The position numbers were made by a program, and so were the translations under genes. From Candidatus Thorarchaeota archaeon (GTDB lineage Archaea > Asgardarchaeota > Thorarchaeia > Thorarchaeales > Thorarchaeaceae): 10,515 nucleotides of DNA. Where the stretch lies: contig CP070658.1 of assembly GCA_020355105.1 (NCBI GenBank), forward strand, positions 2,504,207 to 2,514,721, read 5' to 3'. The first letter of the stretch is position 1, and each line of letters starts with the position of its first letter. The notes beneath the pieces were generated by a model. That model saw nothing but the letters and a program-made list of their open reading frames with translations. It was not told the DNA's origin and searched no databases. Below, one piece after another: positions 1 through 6,688 of this stretch.

Positions 1-1
1 C

Positions 2-496
2 GACCGAAAGAGGATGGGACGGGCCTATCTTGTTCCGAAGGGCGACTACTCTAGCGTTGCGGGCTTTGCTGACAGAGGTCCTTCACCACTGGACCCTGAG
101 CTTACTCTTGACGTGTTCAAAGATAGGATTCGGCGACGCAGAGGACAGATTAAGAACGTTCTCCGCAACCAGAGTTTTGTCAAGGGCATTGGAAATGCCT
201 ATGCTGATGAGATTCTGCTATACGCGGGCATTCTGCCATTCAGAAGGCGCAGTTCGTTGTCCGATGATGAAGTCGAACGCCTTTATCACTCTATGAGGAA
301 GGTTCTCCTGAGAGTCATCGATATTCTATCCGATCGCGACCTAGGCCAACTCGGAAGTGAGAGAAGGACGTTCTTGATGATTCACGGCAAGGGTGGGGGC
401 ATTTGCCCTCTCTGTGGTGGACGTGTTTCTGAGGTTACAGCCAACCGCTTCAAGACTAACTACTGTCAGTCTTGTCAGAAGCAGACGCAATACTAA
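2..496 (+). CDS. mutM: Formamidopyrimidine-DNA glycosylase (Fpg/MutM-like), 3' part
   Basis: This is the C-terminal part of an Fpg/Nei-family base-excision repair enzyme, which removes oxidised bases such as 8-oxoguanine and nicks the abasic site. The frame is open to the left edge, so the N-terminal catalytic domain (Pro-Glu start) lies outside the window and the internal ATG at 14 is not a real start. Counting from that ATG, the helix-two-turn-helix DNA-binding region is visible at 45-75, with FVKGIGNAYADEILLYAGILP-type spacing and the conserved Asn61 after Gly. A C-terminal zinc finger has Cys131, Cys134, Cys151 and Cys154. One oddity is the zinc-finger Arg, which sits six residues before the third Cys; in E. 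coli Fpg, as I recall it, the spacing is five. The next gene starts 47 bp downstream on the same strand. The family call is firm, but substrate preference (Fpg or Nei-like) cannot be decided without the N-terminus. Confidence 0.9.
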   Translation, partial: DRKRMGRAYLVPKGDYSSVAGFADRGPSPLDPELTLDVFKDRIRRRRGQIKNVLRNQSFVKGIGNAYADEILLYAGILPFRRRSSLSDDEVERLYHSMRKVLLRVIDILSDRDLGQLGSERRTFLMIHGKGGGICPLCGGRVSEVTANRFKTNYCQSCQKQTQY

Positions 497-543
497 TCTG
501 TGAGGGATACTGCCGTTCGTTCGCCACCTGGAGTGGATGGAAA

Positions 544-1725
544 ATGGACAAGTGGGAAGAGAGCTTTCTTCGAGAGATTGTAGAACTTGACACCAATAGT
601 GATGAGAAGAAGAACTACGCTGAGTGCGCAGACATCATCAAGAGGTACTGTGAGGAGGCTGGTCTAGACGTCGAAATCTTTGATTCGAAGCATGACGACA
701 AGCCTCAGCCCAACATCGTTGCAGCAATGGATGTTGGAGCTAAGGATACAATTCTACTATGTACACACTATGATGTGGTTCCTGCAGGTGATGTTGATGC
801 TTGGCAGAAGTTTCCATTCAAGTTGACTATTGAAGGAGGAAAGGCGTATGGTCGTGGTGCTTCGGACAATAAGGGCAACATTGTCGCTTGTGTGAGTGCA
901 GCCAAAGAACTAGTAAAGAGGAAAAGCTCCAAGGTCAACTGGAAACTTCTCATCTCACCCAATGAGGAGATAGGTGGTGAGTGGGGAATTGACTATCTGA
1001 TTAACGGGCCGCCGAAAGTCAGAGGTGACTTTGGGATTGTCGTTGACTCAGGACCTGAGTATGTAAGCATTGGTGCAAGCGGCGTTGTCGCGGGGACCAT
1101 CACAGTTCATGGCAAACAAGGCCACGCCGGCTATCCCTTTGCATATGCGAATGCCATCCATCTATCAATTCCTATCATGACAGTAATGCTTGATTATGTT
1201 GACATGAGGCACAAGGTTGAATCGGAATTGCCTGCTCCTCCCGGATCTCCACATTTGACCCTCTGGGGTCGTTTCTCTATGACGATGTTTCAAGCTGGCA
1301 GCAAGTCGAATGTCATCCCAGGTAAGGCTGAAATCACCTTCGATTGCAGACTAATACCAGAAGAGAAGCCCAACGAAATCACAAAAGACATTGAGAGCTT
1401 TCTTGAGAAGGCGAAGGAAGAAACTGGCGTAGAAGCAAGCATTGAGTTCAAGATGAAAGTGGATGGGTGGAGCTCTGATCCAGAGGACAAGTTTGTCAAG
1501 ACATTTCATGCAGCAGTGCGGGAAGCAGTGGATCTGGATCTGCCTATTGCAGCTGATTTGGGCGGGAACGATGGTCACTTCTTCACTGAAGTGGGTATAC
1601 CTACCGCATGCTACGGCACATTACGCGATGACAACAATTACCATGGACTTGATGAGTTCATGCATCTGGAGGACTTCGAGAAGGTCAAGAGTGCACTGAT
1701 CACATTTGCTGAGAGGTGCGAATAG
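544..1725 (+). CDS. M20 family metallopeptidase/deacylase (ArgE/DapE/ACY1-like)
   Basis: This 393-aa protein is a probable cytoplasmic two-zinc amidohydrolase or peptidase of the M20 family. Visible ligands are His75-x-Asp77 (THYDVV), Asp108 (GRGASDNKGN), catalytic Glu141 and ligand Glu142 (NEEIGG), Asp168 (VVDSG) and His367 (YHGLDE). The lid/dimerisation domain, about 175-290, carries the conserved GKQGHAGYP with His194. Length is normal for the family. ATG 544 was chosen because a GGAG site lies at 530-533. The frame extends upstream to a TTG at 472, but that would overlap the glycosylase and add a non-conserved leader. The stop codon touches the GTG of the next gene, so co-transcription is likely. 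Members cleave acetyl-ornithine, succinyl-diaminopimelate or dipeptides. Nothing here separates these options, and no amino-acid biosynthesis genes are adjacent, so only the family is assigned. Confidence 0.9.
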   Translation: MDKWEESFLREIVELDTNSDEKKNYAECADIIKRYCEEAGLDVEIFDSKHDDKPQPNIVAAMDVGAKDTILLCTHYDVVPAGDVDAWQKFPFKLTIEGGKAYGRGASDNKGNIVACVSAAKELVKRKSSKVNWKLLISPNEEIGGEWGIDYLINGPPKVRGDFGIVVDSGPEYVSIGASGVVAGTITVHGKQGHAGYPFAYANAIHLSIPIMTVMLDYVDMRHKVESELPAPPGSPHLTLWGRFSMTMFQAGSKSNVIPGKAEITFDCRLIPEEKPNEITKDIESFLEKAKEETGVEASIEFKMKVDGWSSDPEDKFVKTFHAAVREAVDLDLPIAADLGGNDGHFFTEVGIPTACYGTLRDDNNYHGLDEFMHLEDFEKVKSALITFAERCE

Positions 1726-2850
1726 GTGACTGATATACACGACCTTGAGATTGGTGCTCCTGGCCCTTTTCTCCCGCCTTACGAGAATGTAGTCAGGAAC
1801 GCAAAGACAATTGACTCCCTGGGATATGACAGCATGGCTTTCCCAGACCACTTCGCGGGGTTCATCCCTGAGAGTGTGTGGACTCAAGATGTCACTCCAT
1901 TGTCTTTCCTGCAGCAATCCCCCCATACCTACTATGAGCTTGCCAGCATAATGGCCGCATGCGCCTCTGTGACTGAGAAAGTCAAGCTCATATCTGCTGT
2001 GACTGAGCCCATCCGACGACATCCCGTCCTACTAGCTCAGACTTTCTTGACACTTGACCATATTAGCAACGGAAGGGCAATCTTGGGAATTGGTGCCGGG
2101 GAGATTGAGAACATCGAACCATACGGTCTGAACTACTCTGGGCAAGTTGGAAAACTCAGAGAAGCGTTGGAGATAATCCACCTGGTCTGGAAAACCCACG
2201 AGCCATTCAACTATGATGGGAATTTCTGGAAACTGAAAGATGCCGTCATGTCATTGAGGCCATTGAATCCCGAAAGACCACCACCTATTTGGATTGCGGC
2301 CATGGGCCCCAAGATGCTGAAGATTACAGCCGAATTTGGAGATGGATGGATTCCGACACACCTTCCTCCAAGTATCTACGGCGATCGCCTAAAGACAATC
2401 GGAAAACATAGGCAGAAGCTGGCCAAAACTGGACCGTTTACGGCTGCTCTTTGGAACTGGTGCATTTTGGACGAAGACGAATCCGTCTGTGACAAGCTGA
2501 AGGAGAACGCGCTAGCAAAGGCGTTTGCACTGTTGCAGCCGTCCGACGGGTGGGAAAGACTTGGCTACGAGCATCCCTTTGGGAAGGATTTCTACTCACT
2601 GACAGACTACGTGCCAATGCGCTATGATCGCAAGACCACTATGAAAGCCATAGAGCAGGTTCCCAAGGAAGTTCTTGACGAATTCTACATTTCTGGAAAC
2701 TCCGAAGCAATCATCAAGATGCTTGAGGAATACTGTAGATTCGGCCTTCAGCACATGATTCTCTGGAACGTAACAGGAATGTTTGACTTGGAGCGTGTCA
2801 AGAGTTCTTACAAAGTCGTGAAGGAGGTCCTTAACTATGTCAAAGGATAA
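1726..2850 (+). CDS. LLM-class (luciferase-like) F420/flavin-dependent oxidoreductase
   Basis: This 374-aa protein belongs to the bacterial-luciferase-like TIM-barrel family, which includes F420-dependent methylene-tetrahydromethanopterin reductase and related ketoreductases. Features typical of the family are an N-terminal strand ending in GAPGPF (10-15), the AFPDHF motif at 38-43, RRHPVLLAQTFLTLDHIS-NGR around 98-117, the GIGAGE glycine-rich turn at 121-126, and RPPPIWIAAMGPKML near 184-198, all around the expected cofactor pocket. The start is GTG 1726, immediately after the TAG of the peptidase gene, with GAGAGGTG at 1711-1718 as ribosome-binding site. The last 14 bases overlap the rdgB-like gene. 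The protein is somewhat longer than Mer (about 330 aa by recollection), and no methanogenesis genes are nearby, so a generic F420- or FMN-dependent oxidoreductase is the safer call. The substrate is unknown. Confidence 0.85.
   Translation: MTDIHDLEIGAPGPFLPPYENVVRNAKTIDSLGYDSMAFPDHFAGFIPESVWTQDVTPLSFLQQSPHTYYELASIMAACASVTEKVKLISAVTEPIRRHPVLLAQTFLTLDHISNGRAILGIGAGEIENIEPYGLNYSGQVGKLREALEIIHLVWKTHEPFNYDGNFWKLKDAVMSLRPLNPERPPPIWIAAMGPKMLKITAEFGDGWIPTHLPPSIYGDRLKTIGKHRQKLAKTGPFTAALWNWCILDEDESVCDKLKENALAKAFALLQPSDGWERLGYEHPFGKDFYSLTDYVPMRYDRKTTMKAIEQVPKEVLDEFYISGNSEAIIKMLEEYCRFGLQHMILWNVTGMFDLERVKSSYKVVKEVLNYVKG
2821..2830 (+). promoter_or_regulatory. Strong ribosome-binding site for rdgB-like gene
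   Basis: AAGGAGGTCC lies inside the 3' end of the oxidoreductase gene, 6 nt before the ATG at 2837 (7 nt from the end of the GGAGGT core). It is the most complete SD match in the window. It settles the start of the downstream gene and indicates that this gene is translated efficiently from the shared mRNA despite the 14-bp overlap. Confidence 0.8.
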
Positions 2851-3406
2851 GCTGACTCTCGTTACAAAGAACGAGCACAAAATCGAAGAATTAACTCCGA
2901 TTTTTGAGGAGTTTGGCGTTCCGTTTGAAACATCCGGGCTTGAGAAGTACGAAGTTAGGGCATCAAGCGTCGGCATGGTCGCCATGGAGGCGGCAAAACA
3001 TGCCTACAAGGTTCTGAAACGGCCGGTGGTGGTTGACGACACAGGGCTCTACATTGAATCATTGAGTGACTTCCCAGGACCCTACGCGGCCTATGTTCTC
3101 GAAACGATAGGTATGGAAGGGGTTCTACGTCTTATGGAGGGCGAGGAGGACCGAGATGCTCGTTTCGATACTGGAGTTGGCTATGCTGACGGCTGGGTGT
3201 TTCGCTACTTTGTGGGCACAATGTATGGGAACATTGCCAGAGCCCCTGGCGGGAAGGGTGGATTTGGCTACGACCCAATCTTCATTCCAGATGGAGAATC
3301 TCGCACTTATGCAGAACTACCACTTGATGAGAAAGTGAAGATCTCTCATCGCTCGGAGGCTTTCCGGAAGTTTCTAGAGTGGTATGTTGAGAATCGCCAG
3401 AAGTGA
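2837..3406 (+). CDS. rdgB: XTP/dITP diphosphatase (RdgB/HAM1 family)
   Basis: This 189-aa house-cleaning enzyme is expected to hydrolyse deaminated purine nucleoside triphosphates (dITP, XTP) to the monophosphate plus pyrophosphate, keeping them out of DNA and RNA. All family motifs are present: the nucleotide-binding T-x-N-x-x-K at 10-15, the VVVDDTGLYIESL segment at 64-76 with the acidic pair Asp67/Asp68, the GGFGYDPIF motif at 141-149, and SHRSEAF at 170-176 with the conserved His171-Arg172. Length is typical of archaeal members. The ATG at 2837 overlaps the preceding gene by 14 bp and has a very strong SD. It is the last gene of the cluster that begins before the window with the Fpg-like glycosylase, so two purine-damage functions share one apparent transcript. 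Identification is secure; the operon relation is inferred from spacing. Confidence 0.95.
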   Translation: MSKDKLTLVTKNEHKIEELTPIFEEFGVPFETSGLEKYEVRASSVGMVAMEAAKHAYKVLKRPVVVDDTGLYIESLSDFPGPYAAYVLETIGMEGVLRLMEGEEDRDARFDTGVGYADGWVFRYFVGTMYGNIARAPGGKGGFGYDPIFIPDGESRTYAELPLDEKVKISHRSEAFRKFLEWYVENRQK

Positions 3407-3414
3407 TAGGTGAC

Positions 3415-3420
3415 TTAATA
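3415..3420 (+). promoter_or_regulatory. TATA-like box upstream of trmB-family gene
   Basis: TTAATA sits about 25 bp before 3442, which places a predicted transcription start just at the GTG codons at 3443/3446 and about 10 nt before ATG 3452. The transcript would therefore have almost no leader. This is a positional prediction from the usual archaeal TATA-to-start distance and is not proven. Confidence 0.4.
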
Positions 3421-3430
3421 GGCACGAGGT

Positions 3431-3449
3431 TCACCACTCTCAGTGGTGA
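3431..3449. promoter_or_regulatory. Perfect 8-bp palindrome at trmB start, candidate operator
   Basis: TCACCACT-CTC-AGTGGTGA is a perfect inverted repeat with 8-bp arms and a 3-nt centre, just before ATG 3452. It contains the core ACT-NNN-AGT, which resembles half-sites I recall for TrmB-family proteins in other archaea, and outer TCAC/GTGA half-sites. It lies over the predicted transcription start downstream of the TATA-like box at 3415-3420, where a bound protein would block initiation. An autoregulatory site for the adjacent TrmB-like protein is the obvious hypothesis. A hairpin acting on RNA (end of the rdgB message) is the alternative, but it has no following T run. Confidence 0.5.
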
Positions 3450-3451
3450 CA

Positions 3452-4207
3452 ATGTCAGTCAGTGACGCCACTCTCAAAGCACTGAAGGAGCTAGGACTCA
3501 CAGAGTACGAAACCTCATCATATCTTGCACTTGTTGAAGGGGGCCAGATGGCGGCTTCGGAGATAAGCACTAGGTCCCAAGTGCCCTACTCCAGAATCTA
3601 TGACGTGCTCGGTAGGCTAGCGGAGAAGGGTTTCATCACAGTGAGCAAGGGCCGGCCCACTCTGTATACTGCCAAAGCACCAACCGAGGTAGTTCGTCTG
3701 GTTAGACTCGATTGGGAGCAGCGAATAGAGAATGCCAGCAAGTTAGTCGTAGACGAACTCCAAGCTATCTTTGAACAGGAAACCATAGCCACAACACGTG
3801 ATGTATGGCTCTTGCACGGTCGGGCAGCAATCCTTGCTAAGGCATTGGAGATGCTTGATTCTGCCAGAGAGGAGGTAATCCTGTCTGTACCTGCCCTGAC
3901 AATGGAACTCGAGGAGCTGAACCCCATCATTGAGAGAGTTCTATCGGTCAAGGCACAGAGAATCAGAGTCCTGACTTCCGATGTTGATGCTTCGTTCAAG
4001 TCGTTGATACCGACTGGCTTCGAGGTACGAATGCGTGATCGAGTGTTCGGTGCCGGCCTAGTGATTGATGCTCGCCAAACACTCATTATGCTTGCCGGTG
4101 GGGATGAAGAGGGAGGGTTCCTCGGAGTGTTTAGTTCGGCTCCAGTCTTCGCAGCCATGGCTTCTGCCTATTTCGAGAGTCTATGGAGTGACTCTTCTCC
4201 GCTTTAG
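3452..4207 (+). CDS. TrmB-family transcriptional regulator
   Basis: This 251-aa protein (from ATG 3452) is a sugar- or metabolite-responsive DNA-binding regulator of the archaeal TrmB type. The N-terminal winged helix spans about 5-77: LKELGLTEYETSSYLAL, then ASEISTRSQVPYSRIYDVLGRL with the recognition helix near 44-56, then the wing KGFITVSKGRPTLYTA. A coiled-coil-like linker (80-110) leads to a phospholipase-D-like C-terminal domain (about 115-245), beginning VWLLHGRAAILAKALEML and including the strand EVILSVPA. In-frame GTG codons at 3443 and 3446 are alternative starts. ATG 3452 is preferred because it leaves the palindrome at 3431-3449 outside the coding region, although no well-spaced SD precedes it. 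The ligand cannot be told, since no sugar transporter is adjacent. The gene lies 45 bp after rdgB and 79 bp before the double-HTH protein, which is a possible partner or target. Confidence 0.9.
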   Translation: MSVSDATLKALKELGLTEYETSSYLALVEGGQMAASEISTRSQVPYSRIYDVLGRLAEKGFITVSKGRPTLYTAKAPTEVVRLVRLDWEQRIENASKLVVDELQAIFEQETIATTRDVWLLHGRAAILAKALEMLDSAREEVILSVPALTMELEELNPIIERVLSVKAQRIRVLTSDVDASFKSLIPTGFEVRMRDRVFGAGLVIDARQTLIMLAGGDEEGGFLGVFSSAPVFAAMASAYFESLWSDSSPL

Positions 4208-4221
4208 GTTTCTCTCTGGGC

Positions 4222-4275
4222 TTTTATTGACCGATGTGAACTCTACTCCAAGCATATCACAAAGTAAGAAAGGAG
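4222..4275 (+). promoter_or_regulatory. Putative promoter and RBS of double-HTH gene
   Basis: The 79-bp gap after the TrmB-like gene holds a T/A-rich TTTTATT at 4222-4228 that could serve as a TATA box, giving a start near 4250. AGGAG follows at 4271-4275, 11 nt before ATG 4287. The sequence suggests the downstream gene can be transcribed on its own. The TATA match is weak. Confidence 0.35.
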
Positions 4276-4286
4276 CCCCCCACCTC

Positions 4287-5672
4287 ATGGTCCTGTCACA
4301 GGAGGATAATGTCATTCCAGACGACGATAGTCTCGACTGGGAGGGCCTGCCCACCGCTGATGCAAAGGCACTCCTACGATCCGTCAGAGAAATCGAAGAT
4401 GGCGGCGAAGTCGATGTGTTCCAACCGGATCCAGATATCGAGCGACTAGTACAGATTGTAGGAAGCTATCGTGGCAGTCTGTTCAACGCAATAAGGCGGA
4501 GGATAGATGGAGTTCGCAAATTGGGCGACGTCGAAGTAGTAACTCAGAAAGACCTCTGGTCGCTGTTGGAGGAGCTCTGGAGAGCGAATGTGTCTCTCTT
4601 CTCAGACACTGAGCTGGCTGCACTGAAGAGCAGTCTTGAGGAACCTGGAATCGGCCTAAGGAGCCTTTCGCAGAAGAGTGGGTTGAGTTACTCACAGGCC
4701 AGACGTGCTATACGGCGACTCCGTCGAGCTGGCGTCCTGAGAATGGAGGGCCTGCTCAATACCGGAAAGCTTGGCCTACAGCGAGTCATTATCCTTCTGG
4801 AGTCCCCGGAACTTGTACTTTCATCTGTATACATTACGAAGACTCTCTTCATAGATGGAGCAGAACCCAAGGTCCTGCATGTCGCAACCATTCCCGGCGA
4901 AAGAATGGAAGACATGCTGAACATAGTACGAGGCTTCAGGACTACATCCACCAAGGTTTCCGCGTGGAATCTTTCAACTGGCAAACCCGCATTCGATGGC
5001 AGATACAGCTCCAAGACAGGTTGGAACATTGATATCTTCCACTGGTCGACGCAGGTGCGCAAGGGTGACAATCAACTGATTCTAAGTGAACCTCCCTCAA
5101 GCAAGCCTGAGCATGTCCATTTCACACCGGCCGATCTCAAGATAATTGACCAGCTCGCAGTCAATTATGAAGCCACAGCTCAGGAAATTGTAGAAGCGAC
5201 AGGCCTTTCAGAGAGCACCGCATTTCGGAAGAGAGCGCAACTCATTGAAGAAAGAGTTGTAGTTCCTAGGCCTCGTGCAAGGGTTCCTCAACTCACAGAT
5301 CGCGTGCTTGTACTGTCGGATGTAAGCACTGCAGGTACTATTCTTCCTGCTTGGAGTCTGCTACCAGTCACATACGTCACGCGATTGGAGAATCTCGAAA
5401 CGTCTGAAAGGAGGGTTCTTCAGATTGCCGCCCTTCCACCTGGAGCGTCCAGGAGTCTAATTAGGGCCTTGGAGTCATGGATGTCCAGAGTTGATGATTA
5501 CTCGGCAGACGTTGTACAAGCGGGGGCTGAGAGTCGTTTCATGACTGCCGCCATGTTCAATCGCCGTGAGAGAGCATGGAAATGGGGTCATGGAGACTTC
5601 TTCGATGCACGGTCCTATGCCAGCGTAAGAAAAGAGTCAGAGAACAGAGAAGTCCCGGTCGATTTAGCCTAG
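4287..5672 (+). CDS. Double helix-turn-helix protein with internal duplication, function unknown
   Basis: This 461-aa protein is not one I can name. An acidic N-terminus (1-55) and a helical segment (56-103) precede two copies of a similar unit. Unit 1 is a winged-helix-like HTH at 105-154 (SLSQKSGLSYSQARRAIRRL core) followed by an alpha/beta region at 164-256. Unit 2 is an HTH at 279-328 (AQEIVEATGLSESTAFRKR core) followed by an alpha/beta region at 337-436. The second halves share RV-(I/L)-(I/V)-L starts, a Y-(I/V)-T+ strand, a VL-x-(V/I)-A-x-(I/L)-P stretch and a similar ending with a Trp. The HTHs resemble Lrp/AsnC or MarR-like folds, so DNA binding is likely. No transmembrane segment or enzyme motif is seen. 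ATG 4287 was chosen over an upstream frame extension to 4065 because that would overlap the TrmB-like gene and there is an AGGAG site. A regulator is inferred from fold and context only. Confidence 0.75.
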   Translation: MVLSQEDNVIPDDDSLDWEGLPTADAKALLRSVREIEDGGEVDVFQPDPDIERLVQIVGSYRGSLFNAIRRRIDGVRKLGDVEVVTQKDLWSLLEELWRANVSLFSDTELAALKSSLEEPGIGLRSLSQKSGLSYSQARRAIRRLRRAGVLRMEGLLNTGKLGLQRVIILLESPELVLSSVYITKTLFIDGAEPKVLHVATIPGERMEDMLNIVRGFRTTSTKVSAWNLSTGKPAFDGRYSSKTGWNIDIFHWSTQVRKGDNQLILSEPPSSKPEHVHFTPADLKIIDQLAVNYEATAQEIVEATGLSESTAFRKRAQLIEERVVVPRPRARVPQLTDRVLVLSDVSTAGTILPAWSLLPVTYVTRLENLETSERRVLQIAALPPGASRSLIRALESWMSRVDDYSADVVQAGAESRFMTAAMFNRRERAWKWGHGDFFDARSYASVRKESENREVPVDLA

Positions 5673-5738
5673 AAATCTACTAGTCGCAATCCATATCTTA
5701 GCTGATACGGAACAGCCTACCTCGGTGGCAGCTAGATC
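5673..5738 (+). promoter_or_regulatory. Leader of RNase Z gene with possible SD-masking hairpin
   Basis: The 66-bp gap carries a weak TATA-like CATATCTTA near 5692 and the likely SD GGTGG at 5724-5728, 10 nt before the TTG start. GCC at 5715-5717 and AC at 5719-5720 can pair with GTGGC at 5725-5729 around a CTCG loop, with one bulged T. Outside this, TAGCTG (5699-5704) is complementary to CAGCTA (5729-5734). The SD could thus be partly hidden. The stems are short, so this is tentative. Confidence 0.3.
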
Positions 5739-6686
5739 TTGATTGAAATCGTTATCCTAGGTAGTGGTGGAAGCATTCCTTCCCTAGGTCGGAATCACCC
5801 GTCCATTGTGGTGAGGCATACAGGTTGGAATTTGATGTTCGACTGTGGAGAGGATACGCAAAGACAGTTCGAACGTGCCGGATTGGGGCAGAATAAGAAG
5901 ATGGCTATCTTCATTACTCACACACATGCGGATCACCTACTCGGACTTGGCGGACTATTGCTCAGATTCTCACTACTTGGTCGGATTAGGCCCCTGGATA
6001 TCTATGGACCTGCAGAACTTATCGAGTATGTCAAGGTGAATCAGAAAACCATCAATCTTGGGACGACTTTCAAGACCACAGTCTACGGAATCAAGAGTGG
6101 CACACTGTTCGAGTCGGACCATCTTGCTGTTCGGGCATTCGAGGTGGATCACAGAGGCCTGGCCTTCGGATATGAGGTGTCTTATCAACGACCGACCGGC
6201 GAGTTTCTGCCTGAAAAGGCCAAGAGTCTGGATGTGCCCGAGGGGCCACTATGGGGCAAGCTATCGGACGGTGAGTCGATTGCCCTGGATGACGGAAGAG
6301 AGATTCGGTCGGAGGAAGTCACGGGCCCCAGACCACACCCGTTGAAGATTGTCTACACTGGAGACACACGGCCATGTGACAGTCTTAGGAGGGCTGCTGA
6401 GAGCGCAGACATCCTGATCTCGGAGGCAATGTACACCTCTGACCACTCAGATCTTGCGGAGGAGAGAGGTCACATGACCGCATCGTCGGCTGCAGAGCTT
6501 GCCAAGGAGGCCAATGTGAAACTCCTTGTACTTACGCACTACAGTCCACGATACGAAACTGGAGGGCCAATCTTAGATGAGGCTCGTGCCATCTTCCCGG
6601 ACGCCGTACTTGCTGAGGACTTCATGAGGATTATCCTGAATCCTGATGGAACATACAGAGTTCTTCATCCCGACCACACTATCTGA
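5739..6686 (+). CDS. rnz: Ribonuclease Z (tRNA 3'-endonuclease)
   Basis: This 315-aa metallo-beta-lactamase-fold nuclease cuts the 3' trailer from precursor tRNA. The zinc motif HTHADH is at 61-66, followed by His138 (VDHRG), Asp209 (VYTGDT) and His267 (LTHYSPRY). The RNase Z-specific HMTASSAAELAKEA segment begins at His245, and the family loop with EKAKSLDVPEGPLWGKL is at 159-175. Length matches the short tRNase Z form. The start is TTG 5739, giving MIEIVILGSGGS, the normal N-terminus of the family. An in-frame TAG six bases upstream (5733-5735) excludes an earlier ATG/GTG/TTG. The gene ends 2 bp from the oppositely oriented reductase gene. The tRNA-Ser at 9077 encodes its own CCA, so its transcript would still need 3' trimming by this or another nuclease. 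Identification is secure. Confidence 0.97.
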   Translation: MIEIVILGSGGSIPSLGRNHPSIVVRHTGWNLMFDCGEDTQRQFERAGLGQNKKMAIFITHTHADHLLGLGGLLLRFSLLGRIRPLDIYGPAELIEYVKVNQKTINLGTTFKTTVYGIKSGTLFESDHLAVRAFEVDHRGLAFGYEVSYQRPTGEFLPEKAKSLDVPEGPLWGKLSDGESIALDDGREIRSEEVTGPRPHPLKIVYTGDTRPCDSLRRAAESADILISEAMYTSDHSDLAEERGHMTASSAAELAKEANVKLLVLTHYSPRYETGGPILDEARAIFPDAVLAEDFMRIILNPDGTYRVLHPDHTI

Positions 6687-6688
6687 CG

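Noticed and set aside
472..543. TTG-started extension of the M20 peptidase
   Set aside because: It overlaps the glycosylase zinc-finger end and adds residues unrelated to the family; ATG 544 has its own GGAG.
1621..2022. 133-codon open frame on the minus strand
   Set aside because: It spans the junction of two well-supported plus-strand genes and its translation shows no domain.
3431..3449. The palindrome as an intrinsic terminator of the rdgB cluster
   Set aside because: There is no T run after it and it sits at the start of the next gene, so an operator reading fits better.
3598..4158. 186-codon open frame on the minus strand
   Set aside because: It is Ser/Thr/Arg-rich low-complexity translation antisense to the clearly coding TrmB-like gene, with no family resemblance.
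4065..4286. Upstream in-frame extension of the double-HTH protein (74 residues)
   Set aside because: It overlaps the end of the TrmB-like gene in another frame, has no regulator-like sequence, and ATG 4287 has an AGGAG site.
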